Shown: in pieces, positions 14,424 to 27,306 of the stretch
Layout: each line of letters starts with the position of its first letter
Numbering within the stretch: the stretch's first letter is position 1
Origin: Eopsaltria australis
Lineage: Eukaryota > Chordata > Aves > Passeriformes > Petroicidae
Length of the DNA stretch: 64,000 nucleotides
NCBI GenBank assembly: GCA_034509425.1
Contig: JAVTVJ010000117.1
Location: 310,001 to 374,000, forward strand
Reading direction: 5' to 3'
Translations under genes and position numbers: made by a program
Notes under the pieces: generated by a model
Database searches by the model: none
Told to the model about the DNA's origin: nothing
Seen by the model: the letters and a program-made list of their open reading frames with translations, nothing else

Positions 14424-14642
14424 GGCCAGTGTGGCTCAGCTGTCCTGGCCATGATCCCTCTCAGATTCTTGTGCCCCTGCCCACTGGCAGGGATGCTGAA
14501 AAGTCCTTGACTTAGTGTAACTCTCTAAGGCAACAACAAAAACATCAGTGTGTTACAATGCTGTTCTCATACTAAATCCAAAACATAACACTGTACTAAC
14601 TACTAAGAGAAAACTAACTTTATCCCAGCTGAAACCAGGACA
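14424..14642 (-). mobile_element. ERVL-type LTR fragment (5' portion)
   Basis: Contains hallmarks of a common avian ERVL LTR on the complementary strand: 'aacaacaaaaacatcagtgtgttac', 'actaaatccaaaacataacact', 'aaaactaactttatcccagctgaaaccaggaca'. Read on the minus strand the element starts TGTCCTGGTTTCAGC at 14642, so the 5' LTR end is intact while the U3/R/U5 remainder is missing. Confidence 0.85.
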
Positions 14643-17600
14643 GCACTGCAAACTGAGTAGTTAATCAACATTAAGGACTAATCATTTGATCGTATTGTGA
14701 AACTAAATCAGACATCTTTCCCTGAAAAAAAATATATGAAATCTCTTTTCCTTCCTGAAAATTCCTGTTCTCAAAGTGTCATTAATTAATTAGTGTTGTT
14801 CATTAAATGTAAATCTCCCCTGTTCAAACAGTTCCTGCCCTTGCAAGAGTTTCTAAGAAATGTGTGGTTCAGTTAGAGGGCAGGTGTGTAGTGGTTAAAA
14901 TGTTCTCAGCTGTATTTGGAAAACTCCTCAATTCTCTCCTGTTTGAAAATGGCAGCAAGGTTACTGCTTATCAGTTCAGATTCTCCTGAAAGTCAGGGAA
15001 ACGTTCTTAATATTCCGTATAAATGCACAACTTCACCAGTAGGTGTTTCTACACTTGTGTCTATCAGGGTACTGTGAAAGGATGCTACAACAAAAGAATG
15101 ACTGCAGGGGAGCTTCTGCAACACACCTGGAAAACAGAAAAAATTCTGATTTATTATTTGAATCAGATCTGAAATCAGCTGATTATCATTTATTAGTTCC
15201 AGAACTATAATGAACTAAGGATCAGTCTCTTCTGACCAGTACAGACATTTGTGATGCAGACACCTAAACAGATACCTGGCTACCATAAGTGAATCCAGCT
15301 CCACTAGACAGTGGAGAAAAATGGGCATTTTTAGGAAGCAAGCCAATCCCTTCCTTTAGCTGTTCATTACACAGTGAAACAGAAAAAAACATTTGAAGTG
15401 CCAATTCTTCCTTGACTTTATTTTGAATTTAGATAGTGAGCTTAGAAACACATCTCTACCCTGTCAACTCTTGCAGCTGATTCCCCCTCAGTGGGTAGGA
15501 TTTATCCCATCAGTTTCAAGCTCTTATTTTTAGATAGGTTTTGTCACAATTTGGCAGAATTGTGCTCTCTCTGTTCTCTCAGAGAGGGACAAATGTTGGC
15601 TTTTCTTGGGATCCTTTTTCCTTTTAAATCTGGAGAGAATGAATCCCACACTTGGTTTTGATTTAGAAGCTGTTCAGGATCAATTGGCATTTGTATCTAA
15701 ACACAGAGTTTGAACATGAAATGCAAAGAAAATTTTAAGGAGATGGATCTAACCAAAGAAAGTATCACACTGAATTATATTGTCCAAAATTATTTGAGTA
15801 TAGTATTTTACTTTGGTCTTTAATAAAATAGTTGATATCATTCAACTGATGTAAATTAGGATTAGAATAAATTTACAGAAATGGACAGTTACATTGATTT
15901 ACACTGACTGTTATATCACAGAGAATATACAAAATAGACAAATAAATGATTGGAGATTTAAAATGGGTTGTATGGTTGAATTTTTCCCTCTGTCACAAAG
16001 TGTGTGAATATTTTTATGATGCTGATCAGTATCTGAAAATTATCACCTGTTTATTTCATTTAGCTGTCCCTTGAGTTATGCCTTTTGTATCTTTCTCTGG
16101 ATAGATGTTAATTAATTCAAGACATGCAAATGAGGTTTATAGGCTTGGAGTTTCATTGCCTTTCTTTGCAAGTCAGTAGAGACAGACCTTGTGATGCAAA
16201 TAAAATATGAATTTTATTTGATTTTTGGAGACTCCTTTCTCTATAATGACAGGAAAACAATGACATCAACTAAGATTCTAATTTTGCTTTTTAATCAAGT
16301 GCCTCCAGTGCAGAGGGATTAAATTGAGTCTTTGTGTCTGCCATAACAGTAGCTTCATTTAAGGGCTCAAAATGTCTCTGCAGTGGTAAAATCATCCTGA
16401 AAACACTGACCAGAATGAACGTGGCCTGTTCACAGACACTCCACATGAACCACCACTTTTAAAAACTCTTCTCACATCTGATGCAGCTCCATTTTAAGGC
16501 AGAGATTGGTAGGTTTGTTTTTTGCTTATTTTCCAAGGACTCAGTTTACCTTTCTTATCAAAAAAACTGAGTGCTAACATTTCTTTTTCACATAAATGAT
16601 GAATGCTTGAATTCATTAATCCTTGCAGTTGTGTTTAGAGGCCATCTGGTGGAAGATGTTTCTCACAGAAGAACAAAGTATTTAATATTTTGTATTTTTT
16701 CTTCTATTGTGTGTGACAATATATTTTAGGTAATTAATTATAGTTATAATTTGAAATATATATATATGTGGGTATATATTTTTATTATACATATATATAA
16801 TGCACAGATTTATATCCCAGTCACTGAAATGCAAAGTATTCTTTCATTTAATTTCCATGGACATGGAATGAAATCCCTTTAAGAGTGGAGGAAAGGAGAA
16901 AAGCACTCTGAAGTACTCACCCATTATATCTTTTCTTTTGCAAATAAATGTTAAAAAATAGAATTAAAAAGAATGCAGAAAGTGGTCAGGGAGTAATTAA
17001 TTATCACAATGAAGCTCAGACTTTTATTCAATTATGCGCAATTCATGATAATAAAATTATAATATCGTTCCACTTTATAACTCCTTAACCACACTTATTG
17101 AACAAAAATGCAAAGATCAGGAAAAGAAGTGAAGAACAGAGCAGTATAATTAGTGAAATGGCATCAGAGCAGTATGAGAAAAAGTTATATCAATGGTCAC
17201 TGTATCACAGAAGCACAGAGACAAAGACTGCTGATTCTAAAATGGTCATCTCATTAATCTGATATATTGAAGAAAAGAGCCCCACATCTTTTATTTGCAT
17301 CTTTGATTGATTTATTCTTAGTAATTCTTTTTATGGAAATTCTGTTCCTGAGACTTTAACTGTTTCTGATCCTAGAAAAATTAGTTTTCTTATTTATTTA
17401 ATCAAGTATCCCTGATCTTAAATACACAGCAACTTTCATCTTTATGAGTGTTTCTTTTTCTATTTCCACAAACAAAAGACAAAAAATTAATTATGACTTA
17501 TAAAAAGTCTTTTAATAAACAAAAATGTTCACCTTAGCATTGTCCACAGCAGGAGGATGGGGCCTCTACACTTTGGGAATGAGGGGCTGTGTCATTGGGA

Positions 17601-20600
17601 ATATTATTCTTCTGCCTTCCAGGTGGGCACTTGTGTTTTTTATACCTTTTGCTCCATCATTGTTCAATAGAAATTTTGGTTGCTTGACTTTGATGTTGAT
17701 GAATGTTTTAAACTCTGGTTTGTTTTTTTTTTTTTATTTGGGAGGTTTGGGGATTTTACAGGGGCTTTGTTTGGGTTTTTGGATTTTTTATTCCTTTCCC
17801 TAAAAAAATAAAATTCAAAAAAAGTGTGGGGAGAGTTTGCGTCACCATTAACTTCTGCCTTTGGTATTTAAGAAAAGCGAATCAATCCCTGGCTGGAAAA
17901 ATCCTGAAATAAAATGCATACATAGCTTGCAGATATCACATGCTGCAAATGGATGTAGAAACACTTTAAATCTCTTAATGACATGCCCAGTGTAGCACTG
18001 CAGAACTGCAGACACTGACAGGTGACATCTCCTGCTGCTGCCTCTGGGCAGGTTGGGAGATTTCCCTCTGTGTGCATCAAATTGTTTTCAACCCTTTTTT
18101 CCAGATCTTAATCTTTCTACACACTGTTAAAGAGCCAAGAGTTTGAGTCCTTCTGTAAGGAAAAAGGTTCTGCAGTTTGTCAGTGTAAACTCCAAATTCC
18201 TGCTTCTTTACTTCTGCTAATAACAAAGGTTTCACTGATTTCACCAGATATGAAATTAAGCCTTCACTGCCCTCGAGTAATGAAATCCATGTTTCCTTTG
18301 TCATGAACATGTCTGATTGAATTAATTAGAGATCTTGCTTTGGGATTTGATCTGGGTTTGTGCTTTTAATTAGTTATTTGTAATCTGACCCTCTTTTTTT
18401 CTTGTTTTAGGGTTTTTTAACTGATTTTTGTTCAACTAGTGTCCATCAAAGTGTAAACTTCAGTTTGCCATATCACATGTATATTTTCTATGTGCTGTTT
18501 TCAATATTCTGTCCTACTGGGGAATTTCCTTTGATTTTTTCCTTGCATATTTTTTTAATACCACTTACATTCTTTAAACCCCAGATAATTTTCACAATTA
18601 TTGCTAGATGTGCCTATTCTGCCTATTCAAGGTGTATTATTTAAGAGAAAATAGTGATAAAGGAAAAGTTTGATTATTTTGCTAGATTTTTTTCTGTTTC
18701 CCGATGAGATGAATAAGAAAGTATTAACAAGAAAGTAAGTATAAAATGATGAAGACCTTACTTTCTGTTATGGCATTTTAGATAAATAATCACTTGTTCT
18801 AAATCTCAGCCATATTTCTGAGCTTTCTGAAACTTAAAATGAGTACTCAGGAGATGATTGGTTAACAAGATTTGTTGATTTGGGATCTTTTGAAGCTAGT
18901 TCTAGTATAAAGCAGATATTCTATTTTTGTGCAAATCACCTCATAAAAACTCTAAATTGCACTAGTGAAGTTAACACAAAAAATAATTTGTTTTTTATTA
19001 TGTACTAGTAGTTACTTTTAAAAAGCTGAATTAAAAAGTTTTATATTTGTTGTGTTACAACACAAAGGTTTTCCCTCCATGGTCATGAAGCTGCCAGGTA
19101 TTGGTTGGAAAATGCAACATCAGACAGATCATGACAAGTGAAATCATAATGAATAGGGAAAAGGACAGGACTGAAATAGAAATAATATTCATTACCCTGG
19201 TAATATGTTCTAAAATTGCTAAGTACCAGACCAAGCCTCATCCGCTGTGAAATATTTTAATGACCAATGAGTACATAAGTCTAAGTGAATTAGGAAGTCC
19301 ACCTAAATCAAATAAATCTCATAACTTAGTACTCACAGATCATTATTAAACTTAATATGAAGGATAATAAGGGCTGCCCAGGGAAAATTTTATCACTGGA
19401 AATCCATGGCCATAGGTGACTTGCAATTCCCTGTAATAATCAAAGGCAAATTTTCTTTGAATTTCTAATAACTGCTTGAAGGACTTTGTTGCTTGCCTTC
19501 ACTTATAATTTCCACCACACACAATGAGAATCCAGTGGTGGGACAATTACAGCACACTCATGAACACAGATTATGTACTTTAGTATTTAGTTAGAAAATA
19601 TTTGCAATTAGTAGAATTATTTGCAAGTATGCTTTGAAAACAAGAATTATTAAGAAAAACACAAGATACAAAAATAACAGATTTTGATGTGGTTTTATAT
19701 TTCAGCAGTCTTTCATTCCACCCGTATGTCAAAACGAAATTTTGAAAATTCAACTTGACCTTACAGCTTCCTTGTTCCTCCCTTTCGTGCTCAGATTTTT
19801 AAATGTCATCTGTCTGGAAAGTAGCTGCCAGTTCTAGAGACAGCATTTCACATCCTCAACTGGTTTAACTTAGAGTATTTACATTAGCTGAAAACCTACG
19901 CCATTTAATATCAGTTGAGTGTTTTAAGGCAAGTTTCCATTCAGGTTGAGTTCTCATTTTGACAAAAGTTATGCAGTTCTCTGATAATGACCTGTGCTGC
20001 AGACTGGCTACCAAACTGTGTCTCTCTGTTGAGAGAATGGTTAACAAAATCTCTGCCATTAAACAGGAATAACACAAACACACACATCCGCACATCTGCA
20101 CACACAGAGAAGTCCTTTGTAGATGTGATAGCATATGGTCTTTGTTTCTTATTTGGGATAGGAGTAGTTTTTCATAAAAGGCAGCTAACCCTGGGTGTTC
20201 TGCTGTTGGAAGTCACCACAGCACCTTGGTGGGACACCTTGAAACAGTGTAAGAACTTTTTACTGACAGATGCCACTGTAATCTGTATCAAGCTCCTGGA
20301 CTTTGTCTTTCTGTTTTTTCTGATATATTATATCCTAAAAGTCATCTTTCCTTCATTTTCCACATCTCATTTCTCTTTCTTCTTTGCTTGAAAGACTGAA
20401 ATTGCTCATTATCTGCTATAAATTGGCATCAACGGAGTTGTCTCAATTCATACCAGCTGGACCAAAGCAGTGCACAGCTATAAAATACTGTTTTATTTTA
20501 TTATAGAGTTGCCTTGGATTTAACCTATTATTGTATTTCACTGGTGGGTTTTTTCCCCCTCCATCATCTTGTAATAAAAGTATTTAGTAAACAAACATAT

Positions 20601-23357
20601 TAAGCTGTAATAGTTATCCTTACATTAAGAACACATATATTTATGATGCAGCCAGACCAGATAAAATGTTTGAAAGACTATTGAAGCAAAGAATGTACAA
20701 TGGCATGTGATGGAAGTCCATATGCAAAGCCACAGAGGAGTTCAGAGAGTGAAAAGGACATAAATATGCACATTAGTTCTTGAGTTCACCTATTATTGAT
20801 GCAACTTTTTACTTGAGGCATTTGGGCTATTAATGACTAATAATCCTAGAAAAGATGCAGTTTCTTAAAGCTGTTTTAGCTGTATTCTAAAGCATAAAAT
20901 TCTCTTGTATCTCTTCTAGGTTTCTAGTAGGTTTGACTCAGATTAGTTTCTCTTTCATGTACATGTGTTTACCTATTCCCACCTGCTTGCTTTTAAAATC
21001 TCCAACCTTCATTTGATGAAGGTAATGCCATTCAGTTTGAATCAGGATCATAATGGATCTCCTTTGTAAAAGAACAAATCTCTCAGTGAAGAATACGTGG
21101 GAACAGCATTTTCCAGTATTTAAGTTTAGATTATCCCCACAGCACTAAGCAGCATCTCTCAATAATTTAGCTGGCATTTAACTATAATGTTGTTAACTGA
21201 TAGAAGTAATTATAGTGCTTTCTTAATATCACAAATCTCTTGTGTGCAGTATAGAAAGCATTGAATGGTACAAAATACACAAAGGACTAACTAAAAGTTC
21301 TGAGTTGATCTAAATGCTGAGTTGAAATAAGAATACATTTTTAAAAAATCATGACAGGAGTTACTTCCTAAGTTCTATCAAGAAATGGGACTACCAACTC
21401 TGCAGATGCACAGGAGTATAGCAGGACAGTACATGAGGTGAATCAGAACTTTAGGTTATACATGACAGAACAGCAGAAGTGCATTGTGCTGATTTATAGC
21501 CTCCAGGAATCTGATATCTGTATAAAAGGCCAGGGCAATGCAAAGAGAACAAAGGCATATCTTCTTTTTTTCCAGAAGTATTCTCTCTAACTGTACCTAG
21601 ATAAACAACAGCACATATTTAATCTAATTAAAATGTCTAATTTAAGCTCCCCAGAAATACACAGCTACGTGAATTTATAATCTGCCTCTGCACACAAAGA
21701 AGGAGAGGCTTGCACATATATTTAATGTTAAAGGGGATTAATGAAAAAAAAAATTCAACACATTTGATTAATACTTTATCTTGGCTCATTTTTTATTGAG
21801 AAATAGATGAGCAGACTGGCAACAAGCACTCCAAAGTAAAGAGCGCAATAATAAAACTGTTACCTGAAACCTTGAACTCCAGGTTGTCATTGAGTTGTAC
21901 AACACTTTTGCCATAAAAAGGAAACTTGGATATATTGATATATAGAGATGTGTGTGTGTAATTTTTTCAGAAAGGGAGTCTCCAATTTCCTAGTTTTTCT
22001 CCATCCAAATATTATTTGACATTAGTATCTAGAATGATCAGATATTTTTTCCCATCAAAAATTATCCTGATGATATGGATTTTGAAAAGATGCTGAAAGT
22101 CTGAATGTTTCAAGCGAATCCATAGTGATTTAGTCTCAAATAATTTGTTTCTGCTTATAACCCCAAAACACAGTGTGTACATGTGAGCTAATAAAGCACA
22201 TAAACTGCTTTAACATTTTTTATCTGTGCAGATATTTACACTTTGAGAAGAAAAAATGATGAATGAAACTAATAAAATTTGCAATAATGATTTCTCTTTC
22301 TCTCTCTTTTCTTTCTTCTTCTTTCTCATTCTCATTCTTCTTTATATTCTCTTTCTTTAACTCTTTCCCCTCTCCCTTTTTTCCTTCTTCCTTTGCTCCA
22401 TTATTTCTTTTACTTCTTTCTAAAATGCAAAATAAAGAGGAGAAAAATGAGAAAAGGGGAGGGGGGGGGGTGAAGAAGAGAAATGAAAATCACTGCAAGA
22501 TAAATTTTATTTTCATATCAAACTCAAAATTTTCACTTCTTTCTTTGGTTCAGAATGGAAAATAAATCTCTTAAACTCTAAAATACTAAAGTTTCACATG
22601 AAACTGGCATTTTATTTTCAGTCATCTTTATTTATTAGAAAAGTTAATGTCATGGTTATAGCTATACAACATTTGAGCTGATATTTATATTATGTTTTAA
22701 TTCTACTCTTGATGTTTCAGCTGTTGGATTTCTTTAAACACAATCAATCTGAGTATTGAGATTTCATAAATAAGGTTCATCTAATAATTCATCTGGGTGG
22801 GGGGGTGCTTAGATGGATCCTACTGTGATTGAAATGCTGTATTTGCGTTTGCAGTGTTGATTAGATCTCTAATGTTCACTTTTGCCCTCTTGCCCCATCC
22901 TGTATAGTTCTAATTGAGAAATTATAATAAAACCAATCCAGTAACACCAGCAGCTAGTGGAAGGGTTCACTTTCCCTATATCTTCCCAGAAAGTTCAATT
23001 TATTGATCTAGCTTACCCAGGTTAACATAAAATCCAAAATATGGTTGCACTTTTCATGTGAATCAACTAACCATATATACTATTTCCTCCCCCTGAAAAA
23101 CAGTACACTTAATGGATTGCAACAATCATTCTACTTCTGACCAAATTTCAGAATACATTGTAGATTTTTTGCCATGATGGTGTTTTTTTGGTCCATCTTC
23201 TGTATTTGCTCAACTAAGTTGCCTCTTTTAAGGTCAAAACAGCTCAGAACACCTATGACTCATTTCTCCTCTCATTTCTCTTTCTCTCAATGTTTATTTC
23301 ATCCTTGCTCTCACGAACAGCGTCTCCTCAAAATTTAATTCAGTCCCTTATTTCCCC
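14643..23357. other. AT-rich gene-poor DNA
   Basis: No gene, RNA or transposon could be supported over about 8.7 kb. Simple-sequence patches occur near 16755-16800 (TA-rich) and 17718-17736 (T-run). The frame at 19987-20391 has no recognisable domain. The purine/pyrimidine tract at 22287-22490 is listed separately. Confidence 0.5.
22287..22490. repeat. Polypyrimidine tract followed by polypurine tract
   Basis: About 130 bp of nearly pure C/T (22287-22421) is followed within 10 bp by about 60 bp of nearly pure A/G (22432-22490), including a run of G near 22461-22470. The two halves are roughly complementary. The open frame across it (Ser/Phe-rich) is a composition artefact. Confidence 0.9.
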
Positions 23358-23452
23358 TCTGCTCAGCAGTGGTGAGACCATGCCTGGAGTTCTGTGTCTG
23401 TTTCTTGGCTCTTAGTACAAGAGAGACACAGAGTGGAGAGAGTCCACAGAAA
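23358..23452 (+). mobile_element. CR1 LINE internal fragment
   Basis: Matches a CR1 sense segment upstream of the 3' UTR: 'tgctcagcagtggtgagaccatgcctggagttctgtgtc', then 'cttagtacaagagagacac' and 'ggagagagtccacag'. Confidence 0.8.
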
Positions 23453-24769
23453 TGTGCTCCTGTGGATCTAGCTGAACATTGTCCTGAAAGCAGCCAGCAG
23501 GGACATGATGTGTGATGCTTCTGCTTGATCCCCTGTTAATTGGAGACACACGGCATGAATTTGCATCAATCTTTTAGTGGTTTTTCTTCAGGAAAGGAAT
23601 TGGGCAGCAACTTGAAGAGAGTAAATCTTATGCTCATGTGCAAAGATAAATACCCCCTGCACAGTGCTCTGTGTAAAAACAGTCTTGGGCGCACTTGCAG
23701 GAGTGGTTTTGCTCAAATTATATGTGGAGTGTTGTATTTGACTCTGTTTTTATTATATAAAAGCAGATCTGGGCAGAACAGAGCAGATTATTATGGCATC
23801 ACTTAGCTACCAATTATGCAAATATCTAAGTTATCAGTTACTGTCAAATGCAGCTAATACAACTATTTGCTTAATATTCAGTTCACAAGAAAGTTAATGT
23901 GCCGTTCAGCTGAGTTTATTGATCTCAACAATGATATTATGATGCTCTGGTGAGATTCAATTATTGCAGGAAAAGTGCAGGGGTAAGGGGATGGATACCA
24001 GCGGGGATACAATTTCTCAGTGAGTTTGAGGTGTGAGAGTTGCATATTTGGGATAGGAAACAAAAAACCTATATGTACCGACACAGTAGAGACAGAATTG
24101 TGTAAACCAACAACCAGCTAGGAATTCAAGTTGCTACTAAACCACAGTTTGGACTCATTTCACAAAGTTTTCTACAGCATTGCAATGTGCTCACTGTTAC
24201 TGCCACACACCCCAGTTAACAAGGCACAGTGGTACAGCCTAACCTCCAAAGTGGAGTGCAGACTTAGGCACCTCATTTAAGCACTCAGAAATGGGCAGCT
24301 ATTCCTAAACTTGCTGCCTAAGCTTCTTTCTATAGTCAACGGAGAACAAGAAGTATTTCCTGAAAAAGATGTTCCAGACATCATGATTCACTTTCTGATG
24401 GAAGCTCTCATACACTCTACTGATTATGTGTAGAAACTAGATTAATAACTTCACCACCTAATTTAAAGGTGGCTAAAATGAGACAAGATGAATTCCATGC
24501 ATTTGAAATGTACCGGTCCTGGATAATTAACCTGAATTAGAAAAGGACAGAAGTGGACATTAATTTGTCAGCTCCCAGCATATCTTTGAACATCTCTCAT
24601 GCCATCAGGTTTAGGGGTCAGAAGACTTCACAGGAGAGGTAGCTTGTGTAGGAATTGGAATACTATTTGGAGGCAGAGGAATGCAGAAGCTGACTGCTTT
24701 ATTGGCATTGTTTAGAGATTTTTATTTGAAGATCCAAGAGATCAAAAATGTTAGACTTGGCTCTCTTTG
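23453..24769. other. Unique DNA, nothing recognised
   Basis: No supported gene or repeat. Confidence 0.5.
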
Positions 24770-24903
24770 TCGACCACATTACTTTTTTTTTGCAGCCCAG
24801 GACACATTTGGTTTTCTGGCCTGAGAATGCACATTGCCAGCTCGTGCCCAGACTCTCATCTACCAGCACCACCAAGTCCTTCTCAGCAGGGCTGCTCCCA
24901 ATC
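24770..24903 (-). mobile_element. CR1 LINE internal fragment
   Basis: Plus strand 'tgcagcccaggacacatttggttttctggcctg', 'gcacattgccagctcgtgcccag', 'ccaccaagtccttctcagcagggctgctc' is the reverse complement of the CR1 region upstream of the 3' UTR. It abuts a CR1 piece of opposite orientation. Confidence 0.9.
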
Positions 24904-24919
24904 AAATATGAGCATGGAC

Positions 24920-25346
24920 CACCATGATGATAAGAGGGATGGAGCAGGTCTCTACAAGAAAAGTCTAAGAGAAGTGGGATTGTTCAGTCTAGGAAAGAGT
25001 TCAGAGTGACTTGATTGGGGTCTTTTCATGCCCAAAGAGAGCCTACAAGAAAGATGGAGAAAATTTATGTACAAGAGTATGCAGTGACATGACAATGGAT
25101 AATGGATTCAAACTGATTGAGAATATGTTTTAGAACAGATATTGGAAAGAATTTCTTTGTTCAGAGGGTGGTGAAGCATCCCAGGGAAGTGAGGGTGGTG
25201 AAGTTCCCCAGGGAAACTGTCCCTGACAATGTTCAGGACAGGTTAGATGGGGCTTGAGCAATCTTTTCTAGTGGAAGATGTCCCTGCCCATGGCAGAAGG
25301 TCCCTTCCAACCCAAACCATTTTGTGATTCTGTGATGATTTTGTGA
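24920..25346 (+). mobile_element. CR1 LINE 3' end with terminal 8-mers
   Basis: Sense CR1: a 'gggattgttcagtctaggaaag' type segment, 'ttggaaagaatttctttgttcagagggtggtgaag', 'ggttagatggggcttgagcaatc', 'ggaagatgtccctgcccatggcagaaggtcccttccaacccaaaccatt', ending in 'tgtgattctgtgatgatttt'. A 'ggtggtgaag...cccagggaa' segment is duplicated in tandem at about 25167-25222. The terminal 8-mers show that the 3' end is complete. Confidence 0.92.
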
Positions 25347-26699
25347 TCTCAATATCTCAAGCTGAATGTATTAAATAAATTATTCTCTTTTCAGTTCAGT
25401 AAACAGCTAAAAATAAGTAAATGCAGGTGCAGATGCTTGTTTGGGATTGAAGTTTGTATTACATCTTATGCTTTGTGCTGGATCCCAAACATTCCACACA
25501 CTTGTTCATCTAGCAAAAAATTCTGCCAGACTTTTCTCTGGATATTGCAAGGGAAAGGAGTGATAGCCTTCCAATCCTCCATCTCTTATATCTACATCTC
25601 CTACCTCCTTTCTGCTAAGAAATGGTCTCAGCAACTTTTTCTTTCTTTGCTCTGTATGTTTGAATTACATAAACACTTAACATGAAATGATACCTCTTAA
25701 ACAATTCATCTCTACATCACATCTTGATCTTCATCTGTTTTTCTCCTTGCCTCCCATAAGACATTTATTTTCTTGAAAATAAGTCAGCTATGAACTGGAC
25801 ATCTCTCATTGTTGCATAGACACATAGCAGAATCCTCAAAACAATAATTTGCTTTTAACCTTTCCATTCCTGTGCCATGTAGTCACTAGATCACTTGATT
25901 CATGGTAAGAGTGAGAACTGATCTTTGTTACAAATGTGTTCAACATTAGAGCGAAAGATGAAGACTGTGAGGTAGCCTCTGACTTAGTAAAATATATCAT
26001 AGTCCCTTGATGGCTTGCAGTACCAAAAGATCTAGCCCAGACTTTTCCACTTGTCTTGAGGTTTTCACATCTAGACAGATCCATGTTGCAGACAATTACC
26101 ATCAGCAGATGGAAAGGGAGAAAGCAGATGTGTGTAATCAGACTTTTTATCGTGACTTTTGTTTCCTGTCTTATCTAGTTCCACTATCCATGTAACACCT
26201 TGCAAAACTGATAAGTTTTACCATACCACAGTTACTGTTCATCTTTCCAAGGTTATATTGACTTAAATTATTGACATCTTGGAGTTCTAGTTCACAAACT
26301 GCAGCATCTGTGTCCTCTGTTTCTAAACCCTGAACAGGCTGAACCTGTATCAAAAACCAGGACAAAAATACAATTCAAACACTGCCCTATCATTAAAAAG
26401 TCTGTCAGTGCAGACTCATTCTGACACATTGACTTTCTCTTCCTGATGCCGCACAAATCTCTCTTTTCCCAAACCAGAAGAATGTGGAAGAATATAGCAC
26501 AGAGAAACCAGCTAAGGGCATCAAGCAGTAGTAGGTACTCAGAAAAGGTGTAAGAACAGGGCATACAGCAATATATTCTCACAACTGTATTTCCAAGTTG
26601 CAGAACCTTTGGTTTAGGGGCTTTCTCAGCCAAAGAATTTATGCAAATGTCTCTATTTTGTATCCTGTGATGGGCTTTATCTCCAAGGGACTCTATCAC
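25347..26699. other. Unique DNA, nothing recognised
   Basis: No supported gene. Frames at 25836-26102 and 26292-26699 (minus) lack recognisable domains. Confidence 0.5.
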
Positions 26700-27306
26700 T
26701 GAGGTTCAGGAAGAAGAAATAGTGGCACTAAAAGATGAATGGACAGGAAGGAGAAAGGTGTCAAATAAGTGAAGACTGCACCCCGTGGAATGGACCCATG
26801 CTGGAGTGGTTTGTGAAGCACTGCAGCCATGGGAACTGCCAGTGCTGGAGCAGTTTGTGCAGGACAATCTTCCCTGGCAAGAACCCCAAACTGGAGCACT
26901 GGAAAATCATGAGGAAGAAGAAGCAGAATAGATTATGTGTTATTAACTGTCTCTAACCCGTGTTTCCTTTCCCTATACACTGCTTGGAGGGGACAAGGTC
27001 GATGAGCTGGGAGAGAATTTGAGTGTGTGAAGAAGTGTAGGGTGAGGGGAAGGTGCTTTTAATTTTATTCTTGTTTCTCACTAGCCTACTGTGTTATAAA
27101 CTTGAAATAAATTAAATTCATCCTCTCAAGTCAAGTCTGGTTTGCCTGTGCAATTGGCAGAAATTGACAGAAATTGGTGAGTGATTTCCTTGTCTTTAGC
27201 TTGACCCATGAGCTTTTCCACTGTATTTTTTCCTTCTGTCCTGCAAGAAGGTGGAGTGACAGAGACCCTGTGGTGGGCACCTCTCTGACAGCTGAGCTCA
27301 ACACAC
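26700..27306 (+). mobile_element. ERVL-type solo LTR (approximate ends)
   Basis: Resembles a frequent avian ERVL LTR in sense orientation. Repeated 'gctggag..gtttgtg' units lie at about 26801-26865. Then come 'ggggaaggtgcttttaattttattcttgtttctcactagcctact', an AATAAA signal near 27106, 'aagtcaagtctggtttgcctgtg', 'ttggtgagtgatttccttgtctttagcttgaccc', and a 3' end 'gtggtgggcacctctctgaca'. The 5' boundary is uncertain and no target duplication was confirmed. Confidence 0.78.

Noticed and set aside
19987..20391. 134-codon plus frame with a hydrophobic C-terminus
   Set aside because: The C-terminal part is T-rich, low-complexity sequence read as Phe/Leu/Ser; no domain, and the start is not convincing.
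22263..22565. Ser/Phe-rich then Lys/Gly-rich frame
   Set aside because: Direct translation of a pyrimidine tract and a purine tract.
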